DNA of 64,000 nt from assembly GCF_001905095.1 (NCBI RefSeq), contig NZ_LWLS01000065.1:1-64000 (forward strand), in the 5' to 3' direction. The notes beneath the pieces were generated by a model, which saw only the letters and a list, made by a program, of their open reading frames with translations, was not told the DNA's origin and ran no database searches. The DNA is from Micromonospora sp. CB01531 (lineage in GTDB: Bacteria > Actinomycetota > Actinomycetes > Mycobacteriales > Micromonosporaceae). Positions within the stretch are counted from its first letter, which is position 1. Each line of letters starts with the position of its first letter. The translations under genes were made by a program, and so were the position numbers. Shown here one piece after another: positions 55,966-64,000 of this stretch.

Positions 55966-56793
55966 TCAGTTCTTTTGCTCGATCTCGCCCCGCATGGCGA
56001 CGAACTCGGACTGCAACGCGGACGCGGGCTTGAAGTACATGACGATCATGCCGACGCTGCCCCGGTCGGCCCAGACGCAGACCCCGACCGGGTCACCGTC
56101 GATCTTGCCGTCACCGCACTTGGCGTCGCCGCCCAGCGGGCCGGCGTCCACCGTCTTGAACTCGGTCACCCCGAGTTCGCTGCCGAGGCCCGTGGTGGCG
56201 TCCTCCAGCTCCTTCTTCGGGTCGGCCATCACGCCGGACGCGCCGGCGATCATGACCAGATCCTGCTTCGTGGGGTCGCCGTAGAAGGCGCCGACGGCGC
56301 TGGTGGCGTCCGGCACGTCCTTCTTGATCTCCGCTTCCATCTCCGTGGCGGCGGCCTGGAGCTGCGGGTTGTCCACCTTCGCCCGGCCGCCGAGGGTCTC
56401 CGGAGCCGACACCCGGGTCTTGGTGGCGTCGACCACCTCGCCCACGGTGTCCTTCGCGGCGAAGTAGATGGCGGCACCGCCACCCACGCAGAGCACCACC
56501 ACGACGGCCAGGACGATCAGCAGGATCTTGCCGACCTTCGACTTCTTCTTCGGCGGCACCTCGGGGCCGCCGAAGCTGGGCTGGCCGGTCTCCACGTACC
56601 CGCCGTACTGCGGGGCGGGCTGCTGGGGCGCCTCCGGGTGGCCGCCGTACTGGGGGGCGGGCTGCTGCGGAGCCGGCGGGTAGCCGCCACCGTGCTGGGG
56701 CTGCTGCGGCGGGTAGCCACCGCCGTGCTGCTGGCCGGGCTGCTGCGGCGGAGGGTATGAACCGGGGTACGGACTGGACGGCGGCTGGGACAT
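55966..56793 (-). CDS. Proline-rich single-pass membrane protein
   Basis: The N-terminal 80 residues are Pro/Gln/Gly/Tyr repeats (PQQPAPQYGGHPEAPQQPAP). A transmembrane helix (about residues 88-110) precedes an extracellular domain (SELGVTEFKTVDAGPLGGDA, with two Cys). Ribosome binding site aggagctgacc precedes the ATG. Its head resembles that of the gene at 63811. The function is unknown. Confidence 0.75.
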   Translation of the reverse strand: MSQPPSSPYPGSYPPPQQPGQQHGGGYPPQQPQHGGGYPPAPQQPAPQYGGHPEAPQQPAPQYGGYVETGQPSFGGPEVPPKKKSKVGKILLIVLAVVVVLCVGGGAAIYFAAKDTVGEVVDATKTRVSAPETLGGRAKVDNPQLQAAATEMEAEIKKDVPDATSAVGAFYGDPTKQDLVMIAGASGVMADPKKELEDATTGLGSELGVTEFKTVDAGPLGGDAKCGDGKIDGDPVGVCVWADRGSVGMIVMYFKPASALQSEFVAMRGEIEQKN

Positions 56794-57098
56794 GTTGGTC
56801 AGCTCCTAAGAAATCTGGACGCGTGATGGTAGCGAGCCCGACCGACAGGCCGCTGACCGGCGGGTGCCGACGTGATGAAACCGGAACCGGCTCGTGACCG
56901 GCCCCGCCACACCGCCGCTGCGGCCGCGAGCGCGGGGTGACCGGGCGGTGACGGACCGGTGCGCCCGAGCTGTCGGCATCGTCCGCCCGGTGGGGCAGGC
57001 GGCGAGCGGTGCCGGTCCGGTCCCGGAAACGACGAACGCGGTGGCCGGACCGTCCGGGAGGGACGGTCGGCCACCGCGATCGCGGGGAGCGGCGGTGG
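56794..57098. other. Intergenic region between the proline-rich protein and fadB genes
   Basis: I see only the promoter of the proline-rich protein gene and a fadB terminator hairpin (57037-57078). No coding pattern is convincing. Confidence 0.5.
57037..57078 (-). terminator. fadB terminator hairpin
   Basis: CGCGGTGGCCGGACCGTCC (57037-57055) pairs with 57061-57078, with one bulged base. It lies just after the fadB stop. Confidence 0.75.
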
Positions 57099-59168
57099 TC
57101 AGGCGGGCAGGCTGGCCACCCCGCGCGGCAGGAACCGCTGGCCGGTGACCCGCTCGGAGGTGCCGGTCCGGTCCAGGTACGGCGTGACGCCGCCCAGGTG
57201 GAACGGCCAGCCGGCACCGAGGATCAGGCACAGGTCGATGTCCTGCGCCTCGGCGACGACGCCCTCGTCGAGCATCAGCCGGATCTCCTGCGCCAACGCG
57301 TCGAGCGCGTGCTGCCGGACCTGCTCGGCGGTCAGCGGCTGGTCGCCGACCACGAGCAGCTTGGCGACCTCCTCGTTGACCTGGTCGTCGACCACGATCG
57401 GCTGGCCGGAGTCGGCGATCCGCCTGAGGTTCTCACTGACCCCGAACCGGTCCGGGAAGGCGGCGTGCAGGGTACCGCCCACGTGGTACGCCACGGCCGG
57501 GCCGACCAACTGGAGCAGGGCGAGCGGGCGCATCGGCAGGCCCAGCGGGTCCAGCGCGCTGTTCGCCACGTCCAGCGGGGTGCCCTGGTCGACGGCGGCG
57601 AACACGGTGCCGAGGAAGCGGGTCAGCAGCCGGTTGACGACGAACGCCGGAGCGTCCTTGACCAGCACGCTCGACTTCTTGAGCTGCTTGCCGACCGCGA
57701 ACGCGGTGGCCAGGGTGGCGTTGTCGGTCCGCTCGCCCCGGACGATCTCCAGCAGCGGCAGCACGGCGACCGGGTTGAAGAAGTGGAAGCCGACCACGCG
57801 CTCCGGGTGCTCCAGGTCCTCGGCCATCGCGGTGACCGACAGCGAACTCGTGTTGGTGGCGAGCACCGCCTCCGGCTTGACGATCTTCTCCAGCTCGGCC
57901 CAGACCTGCTTCTTGACGTTCAGGTCCTCGAAGACCGCCTCGATGACGAAGTCGGCATCCGCGAAGACGCCCTTGTCGACCGAGCCGCTGACCAGGCCGT
58001 ACAGCTTGGCGGCGGTGCCCTTGTCCATCCGGCCCCTGCTGACGGCCTTCTCGATCTGGGTGTGTACGTAGCCGACGCCCTTGTCCACCCGGGCCTGGTC
58101 CAGGTCGGTCAGGACGACCGGCACCTGCAGGCGGCGGGCGAACAGCAGGGCGAGCTGGCTGGCCATCAGACCGGCGCCGACGATGCCCACCTTGGTGACC
58201 GGGCGGGCCAGTCCCTTGTCCGGCGCGCCGGCGGGCCGCTTGGCCCGCCGCTGCACCAGGTCGAAGGCGTACAGGCCGCTGCGCAGCTCCTCGGAGAAGA
58301 CCAGGTCCGCCAGGGCCTCGTCCTCCGCGGCGGTGCCGGCGGCGAAGTCGGCGTCCTTCGCGGTCTCCAGCAGGTCCAGCGCCTGGTACGCGGCCGGGAC
58401 CGCGCCGTGCAGCCGCTGGTCGAGCGTCTGCCGGGCGAAGTAGAGCACCCCCGCCCACATGTCCTTGTCGACCTCGGGCCGGGTCACGGTGACCTCGCCC
58501 CTGACCACGCCGGCGGCCCACTCCAGGGACCGCTCGAGGAAGTCGGCCGGCTCCAGCAGCACGTCCGCGATGCCCATCTCCGCGGCCTGCTTCGGCTTGA
58601 GCATCTTGTTCTGCATCAGCGGGTTCTGCAGGATCACCTGGGTGGCGGCCGGGATACCGATCAGGTTCGGCAGCAGTTGGGTGCCGCCCCAGCCGGGGAC
58701 CAGCCCGAGCGAGACCTCGGGCAGCGCGAGGGCCGCCGCGCCCGCCGAGAGCGTCCGGTAGTGGCAGTGCAGGGCCAGCTCCAGGCCGCCGCCCATCGCC
58801 GCGCCGTTGACGAAGGCGAAGGTCGGGATCTGGCTGTCCTTGAGCCGGGCGAAGACCCGGTGGCCGAGCCGGCCGATCTCCAGGGCCTGCTCGCGGTTCG
58901 CCAGCAGCAGCAGACCGGTGATGTCCGCGCCCACGCAGAAGATGTACGGCTTGCCGGTGACCGCGATGAACGCCGGGTTCGCCGCGAGGGCCGCGGTGAT
59001 CGCCTCGTCCAGGCTGGTCAGCCCGCCCGGCCCGAAGGTGTTCGGCTTGGTGTGGTCGAGACCGTTGTCCAGGGTGATCAGGGCGGCGGGCCGGTCCAGC
59101 CCCGGTACGTTCACCTGGCGTAGCAGCGCCCTGGTGACCACCTCGTTCGGTGCGGCTGGCGTGCTCAC
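57099..59168 (-). CDS. fadB: Bifunctional enoyl-CoA hydratase/3-hydroxyacyl-CoA dehydrogenase
   Basis: This is the large beta-oxidation enzyme. The N-terminal hydratase domain (about residues 1-190) has the oxyanion loop GAAMGGGLELAL and VSLGLVPGWGGTQLLP. The 3-hydroxyacyl-CoA dehydrogenase part has the NAD motif VGIVGAGLMASQLALLF (about 327-343) and two C-terminal domains. GTG 59168 overlaps the thiolase stop by 4 bases; 689 aa is the normal length. Together with fadA it degrades fatty acyl-CoA. Confidence 0.93.
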   Translation of the reverse strand: MSTPAAPNEVVTRALLRQVNVPGLDRPAALITLDNGLDHTKPNTFGPGGLTSLDEAITAALAANPAFIAVTGKPYIFCVGADITGLLLLANREQALEIGRLGHRVFARLKDSQIPTFAFVNGAAMGGGLELALHCHYRTLSAGAAALALPEVSLGLVPGWGGTQLLPNLIGIPAATQVILQNPLMQNKMLKPKQAAEMGIADVLLEPADFLERSLEWAAGVVRGEVTVTRPEVDKDMWAGVLYFARQTLDQRLHGAVPAAYQALDLLETAKDADFAAGTAAEDEALADLVFSEELRSGLYAFDLVQRRAKRPAGAPDKGLARPVTKVGIVGAGLMASQLALLFARRLQVPVVLTDLDQARVDKGVGYVHTQIEKAVSRGRMDKGTAAKLYGLVSGSVDKGVFADADFVIEAVFEDLNVKKQVWAELEKIVKPEAVLATNTSSLSVTAMAEDLEHPERVVGFHFFNPVAVLPLLEIVRGERTDNATLATAFAVGKQLKKSSVLVKDAPAFVVNRLLTRFLGTVFAAVDQGTPLDVANSALDPLGLPMRPLALLQLVGPAVAYHVGGTLHAAFPDRFGVSENLRRIADSGQPIVVDDQVNEEVAKLLVVGDQPLTAEQVRQHALDALAQEIRLMLDEGVVAEAQDIDLCLILGAGWPFHLGGVTPYLDRTGTSERVTGQRFLPRGVASLPA

Positions 59169-60388
59169 TTGTCTCCACCCTCCCGCTGAACCGGCTTGCC
59201 GGACTCCGTCCAGTGAGGGTTCTCCCAGATGACGGTGCCGCCCATGCCGATGCCGATGCACATGGCGGTGAGGCCGTAGCGGACCTCGGGGTGCTCGGCG
59301 AACTGCCGGGCGAGCTGGGTCATCAGCCGTACGCCGGAGGAGGCGAGCGGGTGACCGACGGCGATCGCGCCGCCCCACGGGTTGACCCGCGGGTCGTCGT
59401 CGGCGATGCCGAAGTGGTCGAGGAAGGCGAGCACCTGCACGGCGAACGCCTCGTTCAGCTCGAACAGGCCGATGTCGTCGATGCTGAGGCCGGCGATGCG
59501 CAGCGCCTTCTCGGTCGAGGGGATCGGGCCGACGCCCATCACCTCGGGCTCGACGCCGACGAAGCCGTACGACACCAGCCGCATGGCGATCGGCAGGCCC
59601 AGCTCGCGGGCGGTCTCCTCGGCGACGACCAGCGCAGCGGTGGCGCCGTCGTTCAGGCCAGCCGCGTTGCCGGCGGTGACCTTGCCGTGCGGGCGGAACG
59701 GGGTCTTCAGGCCGGCGAGCTTCTCCAGCGAGGTGTCCCGGGGCGCCTCGTCCACGGTCGCCAGGCCCCAGCCGGTCTCCGGGTCGCGCACCGCGACCGG
59801 CACCAGGTCGCCCTGGAGCTTGCCGTTGGCGTACGCCTTGGCGGTCTTCTGCTGGGAGGCGAGCGCGAAGGCGTCGGTGCGCTCCTTGGTGATGTGCGGG
59901 ACCCGGTCGTGCAGGTTCTCCGCGGTGGCGCCCATGACCAGGGCGGACGGGTCGACCAGCCGCTCCGCGATGATCCGCGGGTTGGGGTCGACGCCCTCAC
60001 CCATCGGGTGGCGGCCCATGTGCTCGACGCCGCCGGCGATGGCGACGTCGTACGCGCCCATCGCGATGCCGCTGGCGACGGTGGTGACGGCGGTCATCGC
60101 CCCGGCGCACATCCGGTCGATGGCGAAGCCCGGCACCGTTTTCGGCAGTCCGGCCAGCAGGGCGGCGGTGCGGCCGATGGTCAGGCCCTGGTCGCCGATC
60201 TGGGTGGTCGCGGCGATGGCGACCTCCTCGACCCGCTCCGGCGGCAGCTGCGGGTTGCGCCGCATCAGCTCGCGGATGCAGCGGATCACCAGGTCGTCGG
60301 CGCGGGTGTTGGCGTACATGCCACCCGCCTTGCCGAACGGGGTGCGGACGCCGTCGACGAAGACGACGTCCCGAACTTCACGGGGCAC
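59165..60388 (-). CDS. fadA: Acetyl-CoA acetyltransferase (3-ketoacyl-CoA thiolase)
   Basis: The thiolase catalytic residues are present: Cys94 (DRMCAGAMTA), the His of VGHPLASSG (about 354) and the second Cys of AMCIGIGMGG (about 384); also NEAFA. The enzyme cleaves 3-ketoacyl-CoA in the last step of beta-oxidation. GTG 60388 follows a strong aaaaggaggctcc. The upstream region holds a -10 box and a candidate operator. It is translationally coupled to fadB. Confidence 0.94.
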   Translation of the reverse strand: MPREVRDVVFVDGVRTPFGKAGGMYANTRADDLVIRCIRELMRRNPQLPPERVEEVAIAATTQIGDQGLTIGRTAALLAGLPKTVPGFAIDRMCAGAMTAVTTVASGIAMGAYDVAIAGGVEHMGRHPMGEGVDPNPRIIAERLVDPSALVMGATAENLHDRVPHITKERTDAFALASQQKTAKAYANGKLQGDLVPVAVRDPETGWGLATVDEAPRDTSLEKLAGLKTPFRPHGKVTAGNAAGLNDGATAALVVAEETARELGLPIAMRLVSYGFVGVEPEVMGVGPIPSTEKALRIAGLSIDDIGLFELNEAFAVQVLAFLDHFGIADDDPRVNPWGGAIAVGHPLASSGVRLMTQLARQFAEHPEVRYGLTAMCIGIGMGGTVIWENPHWTESGKPVQREGGDK

Positions 60389-60482
60389 TTGGAGCCTCCT
60401 TTTCGACCACAATTCGGCCTCCGCGCGCCGACCGGCGGCGCCACGGGCCGAATGAAGGTCGCCGGCGCTGGCGTTTCCCCGG

Positions 60483-60500
60483 ATGCTACTCGCCAGTAAC
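60483..60500 (-). promoter_or_regulatory. fadA promoter -10 (TAGCAT) with overlapping palindrome
   Basis: On the minus strand TAGCAT (60488-60483) overlaps a TACTGGCGAGTA palindrome (60487-60498). Such a site covering the -10 suggests a TetR-type repressor of beta-oxidation genes. The leader to the fadA start is about 85-90 bases. Confidence 0.5.
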
Positions 60501-60560
60501 CAACGCCGACACCACCCCCCGTGTGGCCAACCCCACACGCCGCCCGCGGCCCCGCGCATC

Positions 60561-60621
60561 GTCGATCATGAGGTTGACGGCGATGTGGATCTCCAAAAAT
60601 GCCGTCAACCTCATGATCAAC
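60561..60621. repeat. Intergenic palindrome, GATCATGAGGTTGACGGC family
   Basis: Arms 60561-60581 and 60601-60621 match at 20 of 21 bases. The element lies just downstream of the rnd stop. It is a close relative of 17053-17113. Confidence 0.85.
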
Positions 60622-60627
60622 GCGAGA

Positions 60628-61944
60628 TCAGGGGATCGTGAGGGCCTGGGGGAGGGCGGGGAGGAGGAGGGTGAGCTGCCATTCCCGGGCGCCGAAGCCG
60701 CGGAGGGTCTCCGCCACGGTCTCGTCGGTGATCTCCTCCGGCGGCTGCCAGGCGAGCCGGCGGACGTAGTCCGGCGCGATCAGGTTCTCCGGCGGCAGGT
60801 TGTGCTCACCGGCGATGCGTAGCACCACCTCCCGGCAGCGGGCCAGCCGGCCGGCCGCCACCGGATCCCGCTCTGCCCAGCGGTGCGGCGGGGGCGGCCC
60901 CTCCACCACCGGCGTCACCGGCAGCGCGTCGTCCGGCAGCTGCCGGGCGTCGTCCAGGGCCGCCAGCCAGGTCCGGGCGAGCCGGCGTACCGAGCGGCCG
61001 CCGAAGCCGGGGAGGGTGAGCAGCGTCTTCTCGTCCTTCGGGTCCAGCTCGGCGGCGGCCACGATCGCCGAGTCGGGCAGCACCCGCCCCGGGGCGGCGT
61101 CCCGCCGCGCGGCGATCTGGTCGCGGGCGTACCAGAGGGAACGGACCCGGGCCTGCGCGCGGGCGCCGCGGACCCGGTGGATGCCCGAGGTGCGCCGCCA
61201 CGGCTCGGCCCGGACCCGGGGCGGTCGAGCGCCGTTGCGGACCAGCGCGGCGAACTCCTCCGCCGCCCACTCCGACTTGCCCTGCCCGCGCAACTCCTCG
61301 TCGAGGGCGTCGCGCAGGTCGACCAGCATCTCCACGTCCAGCGCCGCGTAGGTGAGCCAGGACTCCGGCAGCGGCCGGCTGGACCAGTCCGCCGCCGAGT
61401 GGTGCTTCTCCAGCGTGTAGCCGAGCAGCTGCTCGGTCAGCGCGGCGAGGCCGACCCGCTCGAACCCGGCCAGCCGGGCGGCCAACTCGGTGTCGAACAG
61501 CCGGCGCGGGCGCAGCCCCAGCTCGCCGAGGCAGGCGAGGTCCTGACTGGCGGCGTGCAGCACCCACTCGGCCTCGGCGATCACCGCGTCCAGGGCGGAG
61601 AGGTCGGGCAGCGGCAACGGGTCGATCAGCGCCGTGCCCGAGCCGGCCCGGCGCAGCTGCACCAGGTAGGCCCGCTGGCTGTAGCGGTATCCGGAGGCAC
61701 GCTCGGCGTCCAGGGCCACCGGGCCGATGCCCGCCGCGAAGCGGGCCACGACCTCCTCGAGCTCGCTCGGCACGGCCACCGGCGCGGGGGTGCCCTCGCG
61801 CGGGGCGGTCAGCGGCACGGGCCCGCCGGCGGTGGGTTCGGTCCCCGCGTCCGCCGGCTCCGACCCGGCCGACGACGGACGCAGTGCTGCCTCTCCCGTA
61901 CGGCTTTCGGCGGCCCGACGGCGCAGGGGTGGTTCGTCGGTCAC
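60628..61944 (-). CDS. rnd: Ribonuclease D-like 3'-5' exonuclease
   Basis: DEDDy exonuclease motifs are visible: ALDAERA (about residue 78), HAASQDLACLGELGL (about 131) and YAALDVEMLVDL (about 199-210). An HRDC domain follows (LWYARDQIAARRDAAPGRVL, about 270-350). The N-terminal 60 residues are Ala/Pro-rich and disordered. RNase D trims tRNA and other RNA 3' ends. GTG 61944 lies 6 bases after a TAGGGT box. The gene follows dxs more closely in mycobacteria than here. Confidence 0.92.
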   Translation of the reverse strand: MTDEPPLRRRAAESRTGEAALRPSSAGSEPADAGTEPTAGGPVPLTAPREGTPAPVAVPSELEEVVARFAAGIGPVALDAERASGYRYSQRAYLVQLRRAGSGTALIDPLPLPDLSALDAVIAEAEWVLHAASQDLACLGELGLRPRRLFDTELAARLAGFERVGLAALTEQLLGYTLEKHHSAADWSSRPLPESWLTYAALDVEMLVDLRDALDEELRGQGKSEWAAEEFAALVRNGARPPRVRAEPWRRTSGIHRVRGARAQARVRSLWYARDQIAARRDAAPGRVLPDSAIVAAAELDPKDEKTLLTLPGFGGRSVRRLARTWLAALDDARQLPDDALPVTPVVEGPPPPHRWAERDPVAAGRLARCREVVLRIAGEHNLPPENLIAPDYVRRLAWQPPEEITDETVAETLRGFGAREWQLTLLLPALPQALTIP

Positions 61945-61950
61945 CTGACA

Positions 61951-61956
61951 ACCCTA
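61951..61956 (-). promoter_or_regulatory. -10 box TAGGGT, leaderless start
   Basis: On the minus strand TAGGGT is 6 bases before the GTG at 61944. Confidence 0.6.
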
Positions 61957-62174
61957 GTGCGCGCGCCCGACGCGGTGTGCGCAGCCGGTCCGGCGCGTGT
62001 CGGCCGGATGGCCGCCGAGTGTCGGGGCAGGTCGGCTTGCGCGCCCGTGGCAGGGTCAGACAACAGGGGAGACAAACCCCGTTCGCGCAGGTACGGTCCA
62101 TCGAGCCGCAGCCGGGGTGTCGAGGGGCCGTCGGGCGGTGTCGGCGGGGCGTTCACGGGGGAGGACGAGCGATC

Positions 62175-63689
62175 ATGACGGCTGCGCACGGCGGTGCCGA
62201 GGTGCCGGGGCCGGGCTCCGACGAGACGGCCGACCAGGCACGCGGCGAGACCGTCCGGCCGGGGCCTCTGCCGCCGCGGATGATCCCACCGGTCGCGCCC
62301 GGTCAGCCGGCGCCGTTCGGCGCGCCCGCCGGTTTCCCGGCCGCGCCCACCGGTGGCGTCCCCGCTCCCGAGCAGCCCGCCGGTGCGCCGGGCCAGCCGG
62401 CCGTGCCCGCGCCCAGAGCCACCTGGCCGGCGGTGCCGAACAGCGGCCAGTGGGGCCCGGCCGGCGGCTCGACCGCCCCGCGCCCCCAGGACGGATGGCC
62501 GCCGGCCCCGCCGGGCAGCGCGCCCGGGCAGCCGGTCGGCGCCGAGCCAACCGTCGGCTTCGCCGCCCAGCCCATCACCGCGCCCGCCCCACCGGCGTCC
62601 GCGCCCGCCCCACCGGCCTCCGTTCCGTTGCAGCCGGTCCCGGGGCCGGCGTTCGCGGGGCAGCCGGCCCCGGCGCCCACCCACCCCGGACAGCCGATCT
62701 CCACGCCGGCCCATCCGGCTCAGCCGACTACCGCACCGGTCCACCCGACTTCCGCACCCGCCCACCCGGGGCAGCCGGTCGCCGCGCCGACCTACCCAGG
62801 GCAGCCGATCTCGGGACCGGCCTACCCGGGCCAGCCCATCGCCGGGCCGGCCCTGCCGGGGCAGTCCGCCCCGGGGCCGGCGTACCCGGGCGGGGCCGCA
62901 GGCGGGACCGGCCGCGGGCGGCGGCTGCCGGTGGTGGCGCTCGTGCTGGCCGGGGTGCTGGCGGTGGTCGCGGGGGTGCAGGCGTACCAGATCCACCGGC
63001 TGGACGACCGGCTCGCCGCCACCGACCGGCGGTTGGCCGACGCCCAGGGCGCGGACGGCAGCCGGCTGGACGGGCTGGAGAAGCGGGCGGAGGGCCTGGA
63101 GAAGCAGGCCGGTTCCGCCTTCAACCCGGAGGCCGTGGCGAGTGCCGTGCTGCCCAGCGTGTTCCGGGTCAGCGCCGGCCAGTTCACCGGTACCGCCTTC
63201 GCGATCGGCAAGCCGCCGTCCGGCGGCGGCACCATGCTGCTCACCAACTTCCACGTGGTGGAGTCGGTCTACGACGGGGGCGGCCGGAAGGTCTTCCTGG
63301 AGCGGACCGGCCAGCGCTTCGAGGCCACCATCGTCAAGGTCGACAAGGACAAGGACCTCGCCCAGCTGCGCACCACGGCCCGGTTCACCGGGCTGGTCGC
63401 GGCCGGTACGCCGGTCAAGTCCGGGCAGCAGATAGTGGTGGTCGGCGCCCCGCTGGGATTGCAGGACAGCGTGACCACCGGGGTGGTTAGCGCGTTCCGC
63501 CCGGACGAGGGCGGCTCCGGCCCGGTGATCCAGTTCGACGCGCCGATCAACCCCGGCAACTCCGGCGGACCGGTGATCAACGGAGCCAAGGAGGTCGTTG
63601 GCATCGCCACCGCCAAGGCCCGGGACGCCGAGGGCATCGGCCTCGCGGTGCCGATCAAGACCGCCTGCGACACCTTCACGCTCTGCTGA
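62175..63689 (+). CDS. HtrA/DegP-like membrane-bound serine protease with Pro-rich repeats
   Basis: The first 240 residues are Pro/Ala/Gln rich, with about ten-residue units (PGQPISGPAY). One transmembrane helix (about 252-272) precedes a short coiled coil and a trypsin-like domain. The catalytic residues are His (TNFHVVES), Asp (DKDKDLAQLR) and Ser (NPGNSGGPV). There is no PDZ domain. ATG 62175 gives 504 aa. It would act outside the membrane, in envelope quality control. Confidence 0.85.
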   Translation: MTAAHGGAEVPGPGSDETADQARGETVRPGPLPPRMIPPVAPGQPAPFGAPAGFPAAPTGGVPAPEQPAGAPGQPAVPAPRATWPAVPNSGQWGPAGGSTAPRPQDGWPPAPPGSAPGQPVGAEPTVGFAAQPITAPAPPASAPAPPASVPLQPVPGPAFAGQPAPAPTHPGQPISTPAHPAQPTTAPVHPTSAPAHPGQPVAAPTYPGQPISGPAYPGQPIAGPALPGQSAPGPAYPGGAAGGTGRGRRLPVVALVLAGVLAVVAGVQAYQIHRLDDRLAATDRRLADAQGADGSRLDGLEKRAEGLEKQAGSAFNPEAVASAVLPSVFRVSAGQFTGTAFAIGKPPSGGGTMLLTNFHVVESVYDGGGRKVFLERTGQRFEATIVKVDKDKDLAQLRTTARFTGLVAAGTPVKSGQQIVVVGAPLGLQDSVTTGVVSAFRPDEGGSGPVIQFDAPINPGNSGGPVINGAKEVVGIATAKARDAEGIGLAVPIKTACDTFTLC

Positions 63690-63810
63690 CCGGCCCGCAC
63701 CCCGGTCGCCGTTGACCGCATCCGTCGACGCGTGGCCCGACCACGTCGACCCGCAGACCCCGGCCCTTCGGGGCCACCCCACGGGGACCAGCACACCCTG
63801 GAGGTACGTC

Positions 63811-64000
63811 ATGTCCCAGCCACCGACCGGAGCGGAGGGCTACCCGCCCCAGCCGCCGGGCGGCACCGGGTACGGCAGCCCGTACGGCGGCCAGCCCGCG
63901 CCGCAGCAGTACCCGGCCGGCCAGCCCGACCCCACCCTGCCCCAACCCGTCACCCCGGCGCCCGCCCCGCCGGTGCCCGGCCAGTACGCGCCGAGCGCGG
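63811..64000 (+). CDS. Proline-rich protein, N-terminal part only
   Basis: The gene runs off the right edge. It starts MSQPPTGAEGYPPQPPGGTG after the ribosome binding site ggaggtacgtc. The visible 63 residues are Pro/Gln/Gly/Tyr-rich, like the head of the 55966-56793 protein. By that likeness a membrane-anchored protein is expected, but the rest is not seen. Confidence 0.65.
   Translation, partial: MSQPPTGAEGYPPQPPGGTGYGSPYGGQPAPQQYPAGQPDPTLPQPVTPAPAPPVPGQYAPSA

Noticed and set aside
57009..59123. 704-aa plus-strand frame opposite fadB
   Set aside because: No family motifs; fadB on the minus strand has all its active-site motifs.
62600..62920. CRISPR-like regular repeat
   Set aside because: The periodicity is in-frame protein repeat coding for Pro-rich units; there are no constant repeats with unique spacers.
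63751..63775. Small hairpin with TTCG loop upstream of the last gene
   Set aside because: The stem is only 5 bp and there is no T tract; too weak to call a terminator.

Overview
This window is high-GC actinobacterial chromosome. Codon third positions are almost all G/C, GTG starts are frequent, most genes are packed in short overlapping operons, and many starts lack a leader. The gene content (IdeR, two RpoD-like sigma factors, Spo0M, DUF3039/3093/3099/3159/3710/4193 proteins) and the dispersed GATCATGAGGTTG palindromes fit Micromonosporaceae, most likely Micromonospora or a close relative. This is inference from content; no 16S gene is present.

Layout. 1-1.4 kb: an IS3-family element (orfA plus the 5' part of orfB, running off the left edge) next to a long palindrome. 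1.5-9.4 kb: accessory and metabolic genes, including an orphan protein, a nucleotidyltransferase plus DUF2332 pair, a decayed AraC-type regulator, an ECF42-type sigma factor with its DGPF/YCII partner, two lipoproteins, a methyltransferase plus asparaginase pair and a DUF5522 protein. 9.4-16 kb: ideR, a sulfurtransferase, the lysine deacetylase/acetyltransferase pair acuC-pat, and the group 2 sigma factor sigB. 16-25 kb: spo0M, dtd plus a large methyltransferase, a secreted subtilisin, a DNA glycosylase-like protein, a putative toxin-antitoxin pair, DUF3099, psuG-psuK, DUF3039 and a TRIC channel. 25-43 kb: a DEAD/DEAH helicase, then a housekeeping block whose order matches the sigA-to-dxs region I remember from Mycobacterium tuberculosis: sigA, suhB, a Cei-like LytR_C protein, DUF4193, DUF3093, dut, DUF3710, OB-fold, DUF3159, two TrkA proteins, a KimA-like permease, a TRAM methyltransferase and dxs.

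43-57 kb is the least explained part. It holds a short-chain Z-prenyltransferase, a lipoprotein, three paralogous giant membrane proteins that look like GT-C enzymes, a membrane-anchored beta-propeller, a C39-like peptidase divergent from a two-component system, a VOC protein and a proline-rich membrane protein. 57-64 kb returns to core functions: the beta-oxidation pair fadA-fadB, ribonuclease D, an HtrA-like membrane protease with a long Pro/Gln repeat region, and the start of another proline-rich protein.

The most notable points are: a 204-bp stretch that is identical at every base between sigB and sigA (suggesting gene conversion); the cluster of three related membrane proteins; at least twelve TANNNT-type -10 boxes placed 6-9 bases before a start codon (leaderless mRNAs); a partial duplication of the ideR 5' end that forms an overlapping upstream ORF; a decayed AraC gene; and a family of intergenic palindromes. 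I found no tRNA, rRNA, CRISPR array or secondary-metabolite cluster.
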